Source: Dastarcus helophoroides (lineage: Eukaryota; Arthropoda; Insecta; Coleoptera; Bothrideridae). Taken from it: 64,000 nucleotides of DNA. The notes beneath the pieces are model-generated. The model was not told the DNA's origin and did no database searches. It worked only from the letters and a program-made list of their open reading frames with translations. Each line of letters begins with the position of its first letter. The stretch's first letter is position 1. Shown here one piece after another: positions 44,881 to 57,764 of this stretch. Position numbers and translations under genes: made by a program. The stretch lies in the NCBI GenBank assembly GCA_028583605.1, contig CM053328.1:4471304-4535303 (forward strand). The letters run 5' to 3'.

Positions 44881-45092
44881 TGAAGAAGTTTTTATTTTGT
44901 GACTAGGTTATGGTCATAAAACAAAATACACAGAATATTTTATGGTCACAAAGGTTATGTAAGACACAGAATACCTTAAAGATTAAGGTTAGAGATGGGG
45001 TTTCTCGATTTGTATCAGACAAGACTGTTTTCTCCCCGATTATATTAATTTGATACTTCGTATGACTATGAACGGTAGAACATTGGATATTT

Positions 45093-45430
45093 GATATATC
45101 TAGGGATGCAAGTTAACTGTAATATCGATGTAAATTTTTACAGCAGACAAATATCGATAAACGATAATATCGAACATTTTTTTATCGATAATCGATAATT
45201 TCTACGTATTTCGGGGCAAATTATTTTTGGTGACCTAAAAAAAAAAGGTGCTCGATCTCCATATTTCTATCTATCATTGACGACGATTAGAGAATTGTTA
45301 TCGACTATCGGCCAATATTGATAATATCATATCGACGAGATTATAATATCAATATAAATATCGATATCCTTGCGTCGATATTATCGATAATGTCGGTCGA
45401 CCGATATATCGGTGCATCCATAGATATATC
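45093..45430. mobile_element. hAT-like MITE, 322 bp, with 8-bp target-site duplications
   Basis: Element 45101-45422 begins TAGGGATGC and ends GCATCCATA, flanked by exact 8-bp copies of GATATATC (45093-45100 and 45423-45430). The interior is rich in ATCGATA words. It is the reverse orientation of the copy at 56798-57144. The 8-bp duplication and the (T/C)AGGG start point to the hAT superfamily. Confidence 0.85.
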
Positions 45431-45896
45431 GATCTTATATTTTCGATCTCATTCTCAATTGTAGCCCATTTCAGATAAATATGTAGGATGTGAAGTACTA
45501 AATCAACTTTTAAATAAGTTATTATAAAAGTCACCAAAACTAAAGCTACCTTCACGCGTAAAATATTTTCAAGATTAATGTGTTGCCTATATTTCACGAA
45601 ACAGAGATAATTGTTTTCTATATTGTTTTTATTAGCATTATTAACAATTTAATCATTTTCGACAGAAATTGACTTAAAATATTAAAGAATCACTCTTAAA
45701 ACCTTTGACATTAGATTATCTAAGGTTAAAGCAACCGACAACAAATCAAAATATCTAATGACATTTAGGTTGGGATTTTAAGAACACAGAATATTATTCA
45801 GAAATGTCACTCTGATCTAAATTTATCTGAAGTAGACCATATGTAGCAGCTGCGTTGCCAACTGTGCCGTTATTTCTAGAAAAAAGTAGAAATGTC

Positions 45897-46173
45897 TATA
45901 GTGAGTTTCAGACTGAGAATGCAGTAAGGCCAGCATAGGGCAATGTATTTCTTACGAACGATAGATGAACAGCTTTGCCAGGTGTACTTTAGGCGCTACA
46001 AGGCAGGGTTGAGCAATTACGTTCACGACGCGTACTCATATAGCTTCGAGAGTGGCCGCACTGGATATTCCTATAATGGGGACCTGCTTCCAGTTGGTAC
46101 CTGCCTCGCGCTAACTGACAACAGCGCTTTGCATAAGAAACCGTACTGCATTCTCAGTCTGAAATTCACTATA
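45897..46173. mobile_element. Tc1/mariner-type MITE, 273 bp, TA duplication
   Basis: Element 45899-46171 begins TAGTGAGTTTCAGACTGAGA and ends with the complement of that sequence with one change (CTGAAATTCACTA). The terminal repeats are about 28 bp, flanked by TA at 45897-45898 and 46172-46173. An ORF at 45943-46206 is fortuitous. Confidence 0.8.
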
Positions 46174-47256
46174 AACTTAAAGTCGACATTTAAAAAAAAA
46201 GTCTAAATTTTAATTTCAAAAATGGCGAAAGTTAATTTTTTTAATATAATTTTTGAGTGCAATCTTGAAGATTCAAAAGAAAGTCTTGCTCTGCTATGAC
46301 CAAGTTGGCGCAGTATGAAGGCGAATGTGATACTATATCTGGTTGTGATCAAAATTTAAAAGACAAAACCATAGATTAATTTATTCTTCCCTTTTGTTTG
46401 GATCTAATGCGTTGCTGTCAAATTACTCATGATAAGAACACCTTGTTATTTTACTCTCTTGTTTTCGGTTCATAGATGTTTCCACACTTGTTATTAACTA
46501 GTAATATCTTAACAACAAATTTGTATAGCAAGCTTTAGTATAGTAAATAAACTTTTTTGTACTATAATATGCCATTTCAACAATTTTTAATCTTTAAAAT
46601 TAATTAGCAAAACATTCAAGTAGTTCTTCCGCTTAGCGATTTAGTAGATATCTTTTGCGGTTAGTAGTTGGTATGTTGGCAATAATTCCTACCCAACATA
46701 AGAAAGAAGAAGTTAACCAGGGTGTCGGAACTGGGATTTATCTGCGCAAGTAGGCGTTTGGGTACTAAGAGATGGCAAAAGATGGTGCTGATATCACAAC
46801 AAAGATATGTGCATCTCTTTCTATCACATTGTTAATTTGACATTACTGACATTTCATAAAATTGACATTTACTATGTCAATGTCAAAAGCTGTTGTCATT
46901 TACAACTTTCATCAATAGATGTCTCTTTCAATGTAAAATCTGGGAATTTATAATTTTCAACGTTGATTCATTGGTAATATTGTTTGAATGTCATTTTAAA
47001 AATTGCTGACCATTCAAATGTTGTCTTCCATTTATTGCAGAGTATTCTTTGTTTGTTTTGATATAAATATTCTTTCTTTTTGTCTTAAATGTTGTTTTTC
47101 ATAATTGAAAACTACTCTACACTGTTATTGAGTTTATGCGTTAAACAATAGAACTGACGCCTGCTACAAGGTAAGGAATCTTTATAATTGCTCACTGAAT
47201 TCATAACATTTATATGCTTTGTGGGAAAGAAAATCTAACAATAAACATTGCTTTAG

Positions 47257-47405
47257 GTGAGCGTACTAGCTGAAAATTGTGTAAGAAATATTAGAGTTGG
47301 AGAATCAATAACCAGTAGGCTGTTTGAAATTGAAAAGGAGAAATTTATTCAAGGAGATACCACTAAAACTGAGGAAACTTATACTGCCGAGGTTAAATTT
47401 ATCAA
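47257..47405 (+). CDS. Candidate orphan exon of an unrecognised gene
   Basis: The acceptor CTTTAG ends at 47256 and a GTTAGT donor starts at 47406. The 149-nt frame is open: VSVLAENCVRNIRVGESITS, RLFEIEKEKFIQGDTTKTEE, TYTAEVKFI. An upstream donor GTAAGG at 47171 could end a preceding exon. A further short exon (acceptor at about 47452) would end the frame after about ten residues. I do not recognise the protein and see no start codon, so this could be a partial gene, a gene with unseen small exons, or chance. Confidence 0.3.
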
Positions 47406-48248
47406 GTTAGTATCTAAAAATGTGTTTTAATAATGATTACTTATATATTTTAGTACTTTAAACCTATTTAAAAATAGCTACACGTAATTGTCAACAGAGT
47501 TTATATTATATCATAACAAAAATTCTATCAATTATGAAACAAATTATGCCGAATCCATATCAATAAAAATTTGTGTTGTTATGTTTTCCACACAGGGTCA
47601 ATTGTTTTGTGATGTAAATAGTTACTTTGTATGTTATAGCACCAAATCCATTAATGTGCGTTCTAATCCCTACAGATACAGTGCAAAAATCGTAAATATA
47701 ACCTAACTTTTTGTGCAAATACAACATAAATTTTTATTTATGTGCATCGAACTTTAGATATAGTAATTTAAAATAAAATGTTGAAATAATGTCAAAAATA
47801 AATAATTTTTTAATACATAGAATTTTATAAATGACTGCGTTATAATTTGCCTTATATCCATAACATAAATACAAATTTTTATAGTATTGCACGGTATTAA
47901 ATATTTGTGATTTAAAATATGTGGCCTAGTACATTTTATATATGTATAACATATTTTAAATACACAATTTATTCTGTGCAATATTCGAAAAGTAATAATT
48001 TTAAATTAAAATATTTTGAAGTTCCCGCGTTCAGAAAAAAAGGTACAGTTTCCTGTAACAATGACATTGACAGTTAAGATATAGGGATAAGAGATTCCCA
48101 TAGATGGCGGTGAAAACAGTATCTCATCTCTTTCTAAAGAGGTGGGGCATCTTTTTTGATCTTGTCTTTGAAGTTAACCTACACATTTTTAAATGTCCAA
48201 ACATTGACTGTGGTAGTGTAAAAGGCACGTGTTTCATATTATTTAAAC
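47406..48248. other. Intergenic AT-rich spacer
   Basis: Nothing recognised apart from the presumed promoter and 5' leader of the L1-domain gene close to 48200. Confidence 0.5.
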
Positions 48249-49637
48249 ATGAAAATCAAAAAAGAATCCGTTAATTCGAAGAATAAAGCCCCTAAGAAGG
48301 TGACATTAAAAACAATTGATAAGAAATCAAAATCAATTGTGCAAAAAACCCAAAAAAATGTTAAAAAAGTGCCACAATCAAAACCAGTTGCAGAGGTAAA
48401 GAAGTCTCAACAAAACATCTCTGCTTTGGACGAGAGTTACTGTTCAAAGATTTCCGAACAATTTACTATTCCTGTAAGTGCCGTTAAGTCTGCTGTCGAA
48501 GGTGTTTTGAAATTTGCCGCTGAAAATCCGAAAAACCAAAACAAGCTATTTGACGAGAAAACCCCGTTGTTTTTGGAAGTGAACACGATAAAAATTCCGA
48601 AGTGTAAACCCAAGTTATTGAGAATTCTTCTGAAACATTCTCTGATTGGAGAAGGTAGTGAAGTCTGTTTAATTGTTCCCGATTCGAAGGAAACCAAAGC
48701 GTCTGAACATGAAAAACAAGTTGAATTTTTTGAGGAGTTGCTGAAGAAAAAAGGTATCACGTCGATTAACAAAATTTTGACTTTTCATCAAGTTAAAACC
48801 GAAGTATGAGACGTTCGAACTGAAGAGGGGTCTAGTTGAACTGTATGACATGTTTTTGGCAGATGCTCGAATAGCTGGACGCATTGTTGGTAAATTAGGT
48901 CAAAAATTTTATGAAAAGAGAAAGGTGCCGGTGCCTGTAAAATTATATGCTACGAATTTGACTCGACAGATCGATCAGGCTTTGAGAAAAACAGCATTCC
49001 AAGTTCATAACAGAGGTGATAGTTTTAAGATACAATTTGGAGATAGTCAGATGAAGCATGAAAAACTAATAGAAAATGTGTTCTCTGTCTTGGAGGGTCT
49101 AAAAGAGATATTTCCAGGAGGGTTTGATAATATTAAAACAATTAACGTAAATGGTCATAGGGCGACATCCTATACCCTATATATGTTTCGTTGAAAAATC
49201 CAAATGAAGTCATAACGCCTGTAGTTAAGAATAAAAAGCCTAAAGCGTTCAAGTCGGTCAAGGGAGAACTCACAACTCAACTAGGCAGCAAAGTAACTGT
49301 GAGACCATCAGGTCAAATATTAATAACAGGCAGAAGAAGTGATAAAATCAAAGCTAAAAAAGCTAAACAGAAGTTTAGTTTACTTATTAAAAATCCAGTT
49401 GGTACACCCGAGGAAAACAATAGTTCAAATGGTAGAAATAAAAAAAATACTCAAATTAAGAAGAAGTTGCAAATTAAAGAAGAGCCTACAAAGAAGAAGA
49501 AGAACCTGCAGAAGAAGACTGAAAATGGGTTTAAAAAAGCAAAACCAGTTAAGCAAGCTGAAGAAAACAAAGCAACTGTTGAAAAACCTTTATTTAAGAT
49601 TAAGTTAAAAGCAAAAAAGAATAAGAAAGTTGTGTAG
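48249..49637 (+). CDS. Ribosomal L1 domain-containing nucleolar protein (RSL1D1/Cic1 type), single exon, about 460 aa after frame corrections
   Basis: An intronless coding region in three consecutive frames: 48249 to about 48808, then to about 49187, then to 49637. The N-terminus is Lys-rich and basic (MKIKKESVNSKNKAPKKVTL), as expected for a nucleolar signal. The L1 fold follows: FTIPVSAVKSAVEGVLKFAA, LFLEVNTIKIPKCKP, EVCLIVPDSKE, KILTFHQVKTE, FLADARIAGRIVGKLGQKFY, KVPVPVKL, NLTRQIDQALRKT and HEKLIENVFSVLEGL. The C-terminal tail is very Lys-rich. RSL1D1 relatives (yeast Cic1 and Utp30) act in pre-rRNA processing and large-subunit assembly. The domain is complete, so I read the two breaks as sequence errors and not decay. 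Confidence 0.82.
48806..48812 (+). other. Frame break in the L1-domain gene (one surplus base)
   Basis: HQVKTE is followed by a stop in the first frame. One frame later YETFELKRGLVELYDMFLAD continues the domain. Confidence 0.85.
49183..49190 (+). other. Second frame break in the L1-domain gene (one base missing, or two extra)
   Basis: RATSYTLYM is followed by a stop. In the frame shifted the opposite way SLKNPNEVITPVVKN continues. This is the only break in the window that is not a simple one-base gain. Confidence 0.75.
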
Positions 49638-50804
49638 TTTTAATTACGAAACTAGTTTCATTTTTTGTTAACATCTGTAAAATTTATTGTGTAGATTTGT
49701 TATTAAGAACACATCGATATGAAATTGTAAGCTACTTATATATTTGTTACGAAATAAGACAATAAATTTTATGATATATGTAAGACTATTTGAATTTATT
49801 TTATCTGCTAGTGGTTGCTCAACTTTCAGTCACGACTCCTATTTCAAAGTTTTCCTGACCCATCAATATATTTTGAAGGGTTGTCCGCTAAATATTGAAT
49901 TCAATGAGGCGAGAAAAACGTTCCTAAGAGCAAAAATAAATCGTAAGACATTTATTTTTCGAAAACGAGTTTGTCAACAATTTAATTCCTTACAGTTTCA
50001 CATTTTATCTCATGGGCAACATTTACATCACAGGCAATGAGAAGTTATGAAATAAAATTTTTGTTGCATATAAAAATTTCAAAATGTGAAAGATACAAAT
50101 TTGCAATTATTTTTTTTTGTCAAATAACTATTTTAAAGATCAGTTATCTAATTTATATACATCATTTGGTCTACCCTTTTAAAACTTCAAATTTATACTT
50201 ACGCGAAGTTTCTATGAAAAAAATTTTCGACTTAAATGTAAAATTTATATTTTTACGAAAACCTAATTGAGTTCGAAATTTCAATTTTTCCAAACTATTT
50301 TGGTTTTTTGAATAATCACTTATCTGAATTTCGAATAAAGAAATGTGTAAATTTCAAGTTTGAAATTTGGAGAAGAAAAAATCATTCAATTTGAAAAAAA
50401 AAATTGAAATTTAAAAAATTTGATTGTTCGTTGGATTTTTTTCACAATTTCAAAGATAAAGTAAGAATCTCTACTTCTGCTTGATTTCAACTTTAATGTG
50501 TGAATAAAATTGAACTTCTCAGACCAAAGTCAAATTTCCAAGGACTCCCAAATAACAAGGTCAGCCCTTAATACTTTGTAAAGCAAAATTAAGAATAAAA
50601 CAATTTAAAATTGAAAACAAGGTTTTATTGTAATAATCATATTATCTAGAGCAAAATAAAACAAAATTATATTGAATTTTGTTTCTTAAAATAATGAAAA
50701 TCTAGAGGGTGATAACCCATAGTTCGAGAACCTCTGCAATATGCGATACAAAAATAAGTATGTAAATGAAACAGTTCTATTGTAAACTTTCCTTGCCAGA
50801 ATAA
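49638..50804. other. Intergenic spacer between the L1-domain gene and ANKRD40
   Basis: 3' untranslated sequence with AATAAA at 49761-49766, then AT-rich DNA with some GAAATTT-type words at 50270-50420. The short ORFs here have no recognisable content. Confidence 0.5.
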
Positions 50805-51686
50805 TTAATAAAGAATAGTTTGATCTTTACATGTAGATATGCTTTGATAACAATTACTAGTGTCTTTATTCAAGTTAGGTTTTAAAACTATTTCCAAACA
50901 CTGCAAATAATTCAATCTCTTAACATCACTATCTTGCCTAAGCCTAGTATTTGGTAATTTTCTAATTCGTTCCACATCCGCCTCAGAACAACACAGCTCT
51001 TCACAGCAAATTTTTAAAAGATTATTATATGTCAATTTCCATTTCGGAATTTCAATCTCGATGAAATCAGGATCCCATGAATTTGCAATTCTAACCTTCA
51101 AAACCAAATCTAAAAACAAACCCTATTACTGATTAATTAATGACTGGTCATTAAAAAATAATAATAAAGCAGAAATTAGTTAAATAAAAAACTGATTTAC
51201 CATCGTCTTGCATAGCTGGCAAATTCGTGGTTGGCAAACAACTAAACTGAGAATGTTTACTCCTGGATCTGGGTATGTCGACTTGTCCATTTAAAGGTGC
51301 ATTTCTGACGTAATTAGGAGTGAAACCCACTGAGGTGTCCTCGTTGTGGGTATTCAAAACAGTCCGTTCCTCTCCTAAGAGTTGTAAAATATTCGTATTA
51401 GTGCAAATGTCACCTGGAGTTTCTCCCTTATTGTTTCTAATTTTTCGATCGGCGCCGCTACTTAAGAGAATCCTAGGCGATCTCTTCTTGGCCTCTTTTG
51501 CTCGCCCAATGTAGGGCTGTCCTGAAATTAACTCAAGTGAAATCATATAAATTTGATCGAGATGAAGTACCATCCATTGATGGAGTTTTTGCTATTTACG
51601 TCTATACCCTGCGATAATATTGATAAGATAGCTTCGGTGTCCCCTATGCAGGCGGCTTCCCGAAATTTTTCTTCTAAAACATTCAT
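50805..51686 (-). CDS. Ankrd40: ANKRD40-like ankyrin repeat protein, 3 exons, 246 aa after one frame correction
   Basis: Exons in transcript order: 51686-51571, 51521-51201 and 51109-50805; 741 nt after dropping one surplus base, phases consistent. The N-terminus has two ankyrin repeats (FREAACIGDTEAILSILSQG, then NGWTALHWASKRGQEEIA and RILLSSGADRKIRNNKGETP). A low-complexity linker follows. The C-terminal domain (VRIANSWDPDFIEIEIPKWK, LTYNNLLKICCEELCCSEAD, VERIRKLPNTRLRQDSDVKR) is the ANKRD40 signature, a ubiquitin-like region. The cellular role is poorly known. Its upstream side faces the MITE at 51852. Confidence 0.85.
51472..51477 (-). other. Ankrd40: Frame break in ANKRD40 exon 2 (one surplus base)
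   Basis: SKRGQEEIA reaches a stop at GCCTAG on the minus strand. Dropping the T restores RILLSSGADRKIRNN in the next frame, and exon length then fits the splice phases. Confidence 0.85.
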
Positions 51687-51849
51687 CGTTTAGTAAAGTC
51701 CTGTGTTATTGAATTTAATATATTGACTGTTTACAGATTAATAATTTCAAATCTGACACTGGCGAATGACGTTTTTGACATTGACATATTTCCATTTTCT
51801 ATGGTCTTGACTGAATAGAGAACAGATGTGTAATTATACATATAAGTCG

Positions 51850-52153
51850 TATATGTAATATTTCTATATGGCCAGTTTCTCGTTTCTTGTGGGAAAGACT
51901 TCTCTTGCTCGCTGACCTTTACACGCGGTGATGACACGCAATGCGCAGATGTGACAAATCATCTGTGCATGGCCAAAGTCAGCTGTGCACGGCCAAATAT
52001 AAACACCGATTTAACCAGCGCGCTGCGATTCGTTCATTTCGTTCGTTCATGAGCAATACTCGCCAATCACCCATGTTCCCATCTTTATCGGATTTGGTCA
52101 GAATAAACTCACGAAGAGAATAGAGAGCTGGCCATATAGAAGTATTACATATA
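51850..52153. mobile_element. 300-bp MITE with TATGTAATA ends, copy 1
   Basis: Element 51852-52151 begins TATGTAATATTTCTATATGG and ends with the complement of TATGTAATACTTCTATATGG. It is flanked by TA on both sides (51850-51851 and 52152-52153). The interior contains CATGGCCAAAGTCAGCTGTG. A second copy of exactly the same length lies at 57465-57764. Confidence 0.85.
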
Positions 52154-52179
52154 TGATATAAGTATTATCGCCCGCAATT

Positions 52180-52850
52180 TCGCCTTCGATCTTGAAATTT
52201 CTACTTTTTTTTCGAAATTTCGACTTTTCTCTTAAAATTTCAAGATTGAAGTCGAAATTTTGATTTTTATCTTGAAATTTTTACTTTAATTTCGAAATTT
52301 GTATACTCTATGGTTAAGATAGGCAAATGACAGTTGCGTCCCACCTCTCTCTTTTCCAGACAATATTGACAGTTTTATTGAGTGCGTTCGCTAATTTCTC
52401 TTTTTTATTTCCAAATTTACGACTCTTTCCTTGAAATTCCGACTTTTCTCTCGAAATTCCGAGGTTAAAGTCGAAATTTTGACTTTTATCTTCAAATTTA
52501 GGCTTTAATCTTGAAATTTTTATACTCTATGGTTAAGATAGGCAGATGACAATTACGTCCCACCTATCCCTTTTCCCGACAGTTGGTAGTAGGGTGCGTT
52601 CAGTAATTTCTATTTTGAATTATCAAAATTTCGACTTTTTTCTCGAAATTTTAGGAAAAAACTCGCCGTTTCAAGTAAAAGTCGAAATTTCGAGAAAAAA
52701 GTTAACATTTCGAGAGAAAAGTTGACATTTCGAGAAAAAAGTCAAAATTTCGGGTTTAAAGTAGAAATTTCGAGAAAAATGTCAAAATTTCTAGAAAAAA
52801 ATCGAAATTTCTAAAAAACAATCTTTTTTAATCGATGTCTTTTTTACGCT
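52180..52850. repeat. Minisatellite patch with two embedded core elements
   Basis: Units related to CGAAATTTCGACTTTTTTCT in both orientations enclose cores at about 52305-52395 and 52525-52610 (GGCAGATGACAATTACGTCC and related). It shows that the minisatellite family exists outside the Kif19 introns. Confidence 0.8.
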
Positions 52851-54034
52851 TTTGTAAATTGAACGTAAACATTTCAATTTTTTTTCAAAATTTCTTATTT
52901 GACTTCAGAAACCCAACTTTTTATTTCAAGACCCTTGTAAACTCAAAATTTCAACTCTAGTTGGCTCTTATCTTAACATTTACTTTGTAAACCGAAAATA
53001 TTGACTTTTTCTGTCAAAATATCGTGTATAAATATAAATTTTGTTCCAAAATTTGACAATTAATTCGATATTTCGATTTTTATATTTGCCTATATTTGAG
53101 TTTACATTTGAAGAGAAGAGAAAAAACAAATATTTCGTGATTAATTTCCAATTTTGAAGGATAAAATTCAAATTGTTAATCAAAAATTCACTTGAAAACT
53201 GGAAATCTCTGCTTTTATTGACTTTTTTCACAACATGTTTATGGAAAGCATAGTATGTTGAACTTTTTTTGTATTTTTGTTTATAAATAGAAATCTGGAC
53301 AAAAAAAATAAAATATTAATTTTTTCTCCCGATAAATTAAGATCTTAAGAAAAACTTTGAATATTTAGAATTTTAAGTATGAACTTCAAACGGCAGCAAA
53401 CGACAAACAGAATTCGCTCTTAGGGTTTTGACAAAATGTTTGTTTTAATCAAAAATTCCTCAACTATTGAAGGTATGGCAATTTACCTAAAATAAACCGA
53501 CTGGCAAATGACCCGGCTATCCCTTACAAATACCTAATACGGCTATTTTGATATGTTAAGGAAACATTTGCTAGCGCCACCTACTTTCACCTTTCACCAA
53601 TGAAAAGTTACGTTCACATTGATTTACATGTAGTTGGTTATCCGATTTGTATCTGTGTCTTGTGCACAGAGTACTACTCTGTGGTCTTGTGTCCAATGTT
53701 CTATATACCTAATTAAAATTTGAATGGCGATGGCCGATCCTACGAATTAATCATCCGTGGGCAATCTAAACAACTAACAAAGAAAAAGCGGCATAATAAT
53801 AGCGAACTTGGCAGTATATAAATAAATTTCAAGAAAAATAGCAAATAATCCCTCAGCGTCTGAAAAATTCTGCACATTTTACCAAATTTGTGAGGCATAC
53901 CTATAAATCTCGCAGGTACGAGAATTTCGTTCCTACTTGGCAATGCTGGATAAAATCACAGAAATAAATAATGACACTCGCTAATGTTCCTAATGACAAG
54001 TCACGTACACAATCGGTGGCTTCTTTCCACTCCG

Positions 54035-54042
54035 TATAAAAG
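54035..54042 (+). promoter_or_regulatory. Gapdh: Gapdh TATA box
   Basis: TATAAAAG in CTCCGTATAAAAGCGCGC. The expected transcription start is near 54065. Confidence 0.7.
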
Positions 54043-54064
54043 CGCGCATTTGCCCTTCAAGTGA

Positions 54065-54172
54065 CATTCCAATTTCCAATCTTGCACAACGTAAGATAGT
54101 GGATACCCGGATACCGGTGTTAAGTTGGTTGTTCGTGATAAATTCCAATTTTTAAGGTAAAATACTCCTAAA
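54065..54172 (+). other. Gapdh: Probable Gapdh 5' untranslated exon
   Basis: From about 30 bp after the TATA box to a GTAAGT donor at 54173. The acceptor for the coding exon is TTCTAG at 54613-54618, six bases before the ATG. The start is inferred from TATA spacing only. Confidence 0.45.
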
Positions 54173-54618
54173 GTAAGTCATTTTATTAACATATGTGATA
54201 AAAAAAGTATTTTTACATTGAGCTATTTGAGTAAAATAACTTCAGTAAGCAGTAATTAACAGTTGCATTGTACTGGGTGGAAGCTCCGTATCCGTATTTT
54301 TTTGTCATCGGGATCTTATTAAGAATTGCGACCTTTTTTTTTAAAATAATTATCAGTTCCCAAGTTATTGTGTTGCAAGCGTTATTTACTTGACTTCTTT
54401 GACCTTCACAATCTTAACGCATAGGGTCCTTTAGAAGTCGAAGTTCACACCTCTTGATCGTCTTTGATTTAACATTAACTTCTAGAAACTTAAATTTATT
54501 TACATTAAAACTAGAACTAATTTGGTGGTAATAACAAAATATAAAAGTAATTAATTGCGATTTATGATTTGAAATATACTTTTCTTTTTATATATTTGAA
54601 ATAATCTTTTATTTCTAG

Positions 54619-55740
<1,122 letters not shown>

Positions 55741-55974
55741 ACAATTTATTTACTACTTTAAGCACTAATGTTGTAGTTTTATGCATAAGTAAAAACAGGT
55801 CTCTAACTTTTGTTTATTTCTAATATACATTTAAATTATAATTCATTAAACAACAGTATCATGCTATATGTTTGTGTTTTATTTAACATCGTGTCAAGTT
55901 TGCCCGTTATAAAATCTTGTCTGCCTTATTCTTGTAGAGAAGGCTGCTCTGTAGTTTCAATTTGTCGAAATTTT

Positions 55975-55980
55975 AATAAA
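55975..55980 (+). promoter_or_regulatory. Candidate Gapdh polyadenylation signal AATAAA
   Basis: AATAAA 235 bp after the stop codon, the first canonical hexamer downstream. Confidence 0.4.
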
Positions 55981-56789
55981 TTTTGGTTGATGGTTAACAA
56001 AGTTAAGTTTTAGTTTCCTTCGAAAAACTTAATTTGCATATTTCAGTAGAAATGTTCTAAATTGCTACAAAATTTTAAAATGCAATTTAATATGCACACT
56101 ACTCTTGTGCCGGCCCCGGATGCAGGAGGGAGACAAACACAAATCCCCTGGGCACCAGTTAAAGGGTGCGCCAATTTGTCAGGGCGTAGTTGTGTTTAGT
56201 CTTTGATAATTTTATATAGTCAGTGTTTAGTTGTCAATGTCAAGTTCTTGCCTCTGTTAGAAAATGTCGGCTCTTTTTTTCGGAATTTCGACTTTCTTCT
56301 CGAAATACTTATCGATTATGTAATTATCAATGGTGTCCCATCTCTATATCCATAAATCACTCATCCCATAGATAGTTCACGCACAAATTGACAATAAAGA
56401 CCAAATCAGCGCCACCTATATTTCGTAAGATAAGATATTGAAATATCGCGCATTGAGCTCAATATGCAATTAAATGTAAATCTGTGGAATAAAATAAAAT
56501 GTACAGATTTAAAATGTTTATTAAATATGATAAAAAAACACAAAAGAGACAATACCCTTTTGTTTAAATAAATCGTTTCAGGATCTATTGTGGTTAAAAG
56601 GATGTTGCCAATTACATATATCCATTTATTGAATCGCACAATATCCTTTCGTGGATTAGGAAAACGATGCCTATGAGAATCTTCATCCTGGCAATTAGGC
56701 ACACACCAATTAATTATACCTATAATGAACACAAAATAACAATAATAATTAATAATCACAACGGATTCCAATCAAAACAAAACAAATAT

Positions 56790-57152
56790 CACAGGACAAG
56801 GGATGCCACAATATATCGGTTGACGATATTATCGATAATATCGAAGCAAAAATATCGATATTATAACATCGTCGATATGATATTATCGATATTGCCCGGT
56901 AGCTGATATCAATTGTTCAAACGTCGCCAATGATGAACGAAAATATGGAGATCGAAGACCATTTTTTTAGGTCACAAAAAATAATATGCTTGAAATACGT
57001 AGAAATTTCTAAAAGTGAAGCCCCTTTACAAACCTTTTTGTTCATTTCCAAAATATCGATTATCGATAAAAAAAATGTTCGATATTATCGATATTTGTCT
57101 GCTGTCAATATTTATATCGATATTAAAATTATCTTGCATCCCTACACAGGAC
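56790..57152. mobile_element. hAT-like MITE, 347 bp, copy 2, with 8-bp duplications
   Basis: Element 56798-57144 begins AAGGGATGC and ends GCATCCCTA, flanked by exact CACAGGAC copies (56790-56797 and 57145-57152). It is in reverse orientation relative to 45101-45422. Confidence 0.87.
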
Positions 57153-57462
57153 AGATGACATCAACCATGTTTTATGACAAATGACATTTATGACAATGTT
57201 TCAGATTATGGTTATCTAAAAGGTAAGGTTGCGTTACGCCGTACTTTTAAAATGGGATTGAAAACCTTCCACTTTTTGCAGCGCCATCTATTAATCCGCA
57301 ACCATGCACCTCAATTCTATTTTATCGTAGGTACACCTAATGGATTTTTACGGTGAATGCTCCTCCTTGACTATGTAGGTTTAAATTTTGAATAGTCCGC
57401 CAATTGTTCATTATTTGAAGTTGGCAGTACAATGTCAACGTCAATTCGGGGTGACGCGAACA

Positions 57463-57764
57463 TATATGTAATACTTCTATATGGCCAGTTCCTCGTTTCT
57501 CATGGGAAAGACTTCTCTTTCTCGCTGACCTTCACACGTATTAATGAGTCGCAATGCGCAGGTGTTACAAATCATCTATGCATGGCCAAAATCAGCTGTG
57601 CACGGCCAAACATAAACACCCGTTTAACCTGCGCGTAGCGATTGGTTCATTTCGTTCAATTCATGCGCAATACTCGCCATTTATCCATGTTCCATCTTTA
57701 TCGGATTTGGTTGGAACAAACTCGTGAAGAGAATAGGGAGCTGACCATATAGAAGTATTACATA
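57463..57764. mobile_element. 300-bp MITE with TATGTAATA ends, copy 2
   Basis: Element 57465-57764, same orientation and length as 51852-52151, ends TATGTAATACTTCTATATGG and complement. A TA precedes it; the right flank is GA, so one side has mutated. Confidence 0.82.

Larger units (their letters stand above)
44881..47256. other. Intergenic region with two MITEs, otherwise unassigned
   Basis: It contains the hAT-like MITE at 45101-45422, the TA-flanked MITE at 45899-46171 and unassigned AT-rich sequence. I see no supported gene before the candidate exon at 47257. Confidence 0.5.
51687..54030. other. Intergenic region upstream of Gapdh
   Basis: It contains a 300-bp MITE (51850-52153), a minisatellite patch with two embedded core elements (52180-52850), decayed repeat to about 53350 and the distal Gapdh promoter. 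No gene is supported. Confidence 0.5.

Noticed and set aside
45349..46206. Short ORFs at 45349-45597 and 45943-46206
   Set aside because: They fall on MITEs and include their terminal repeats.
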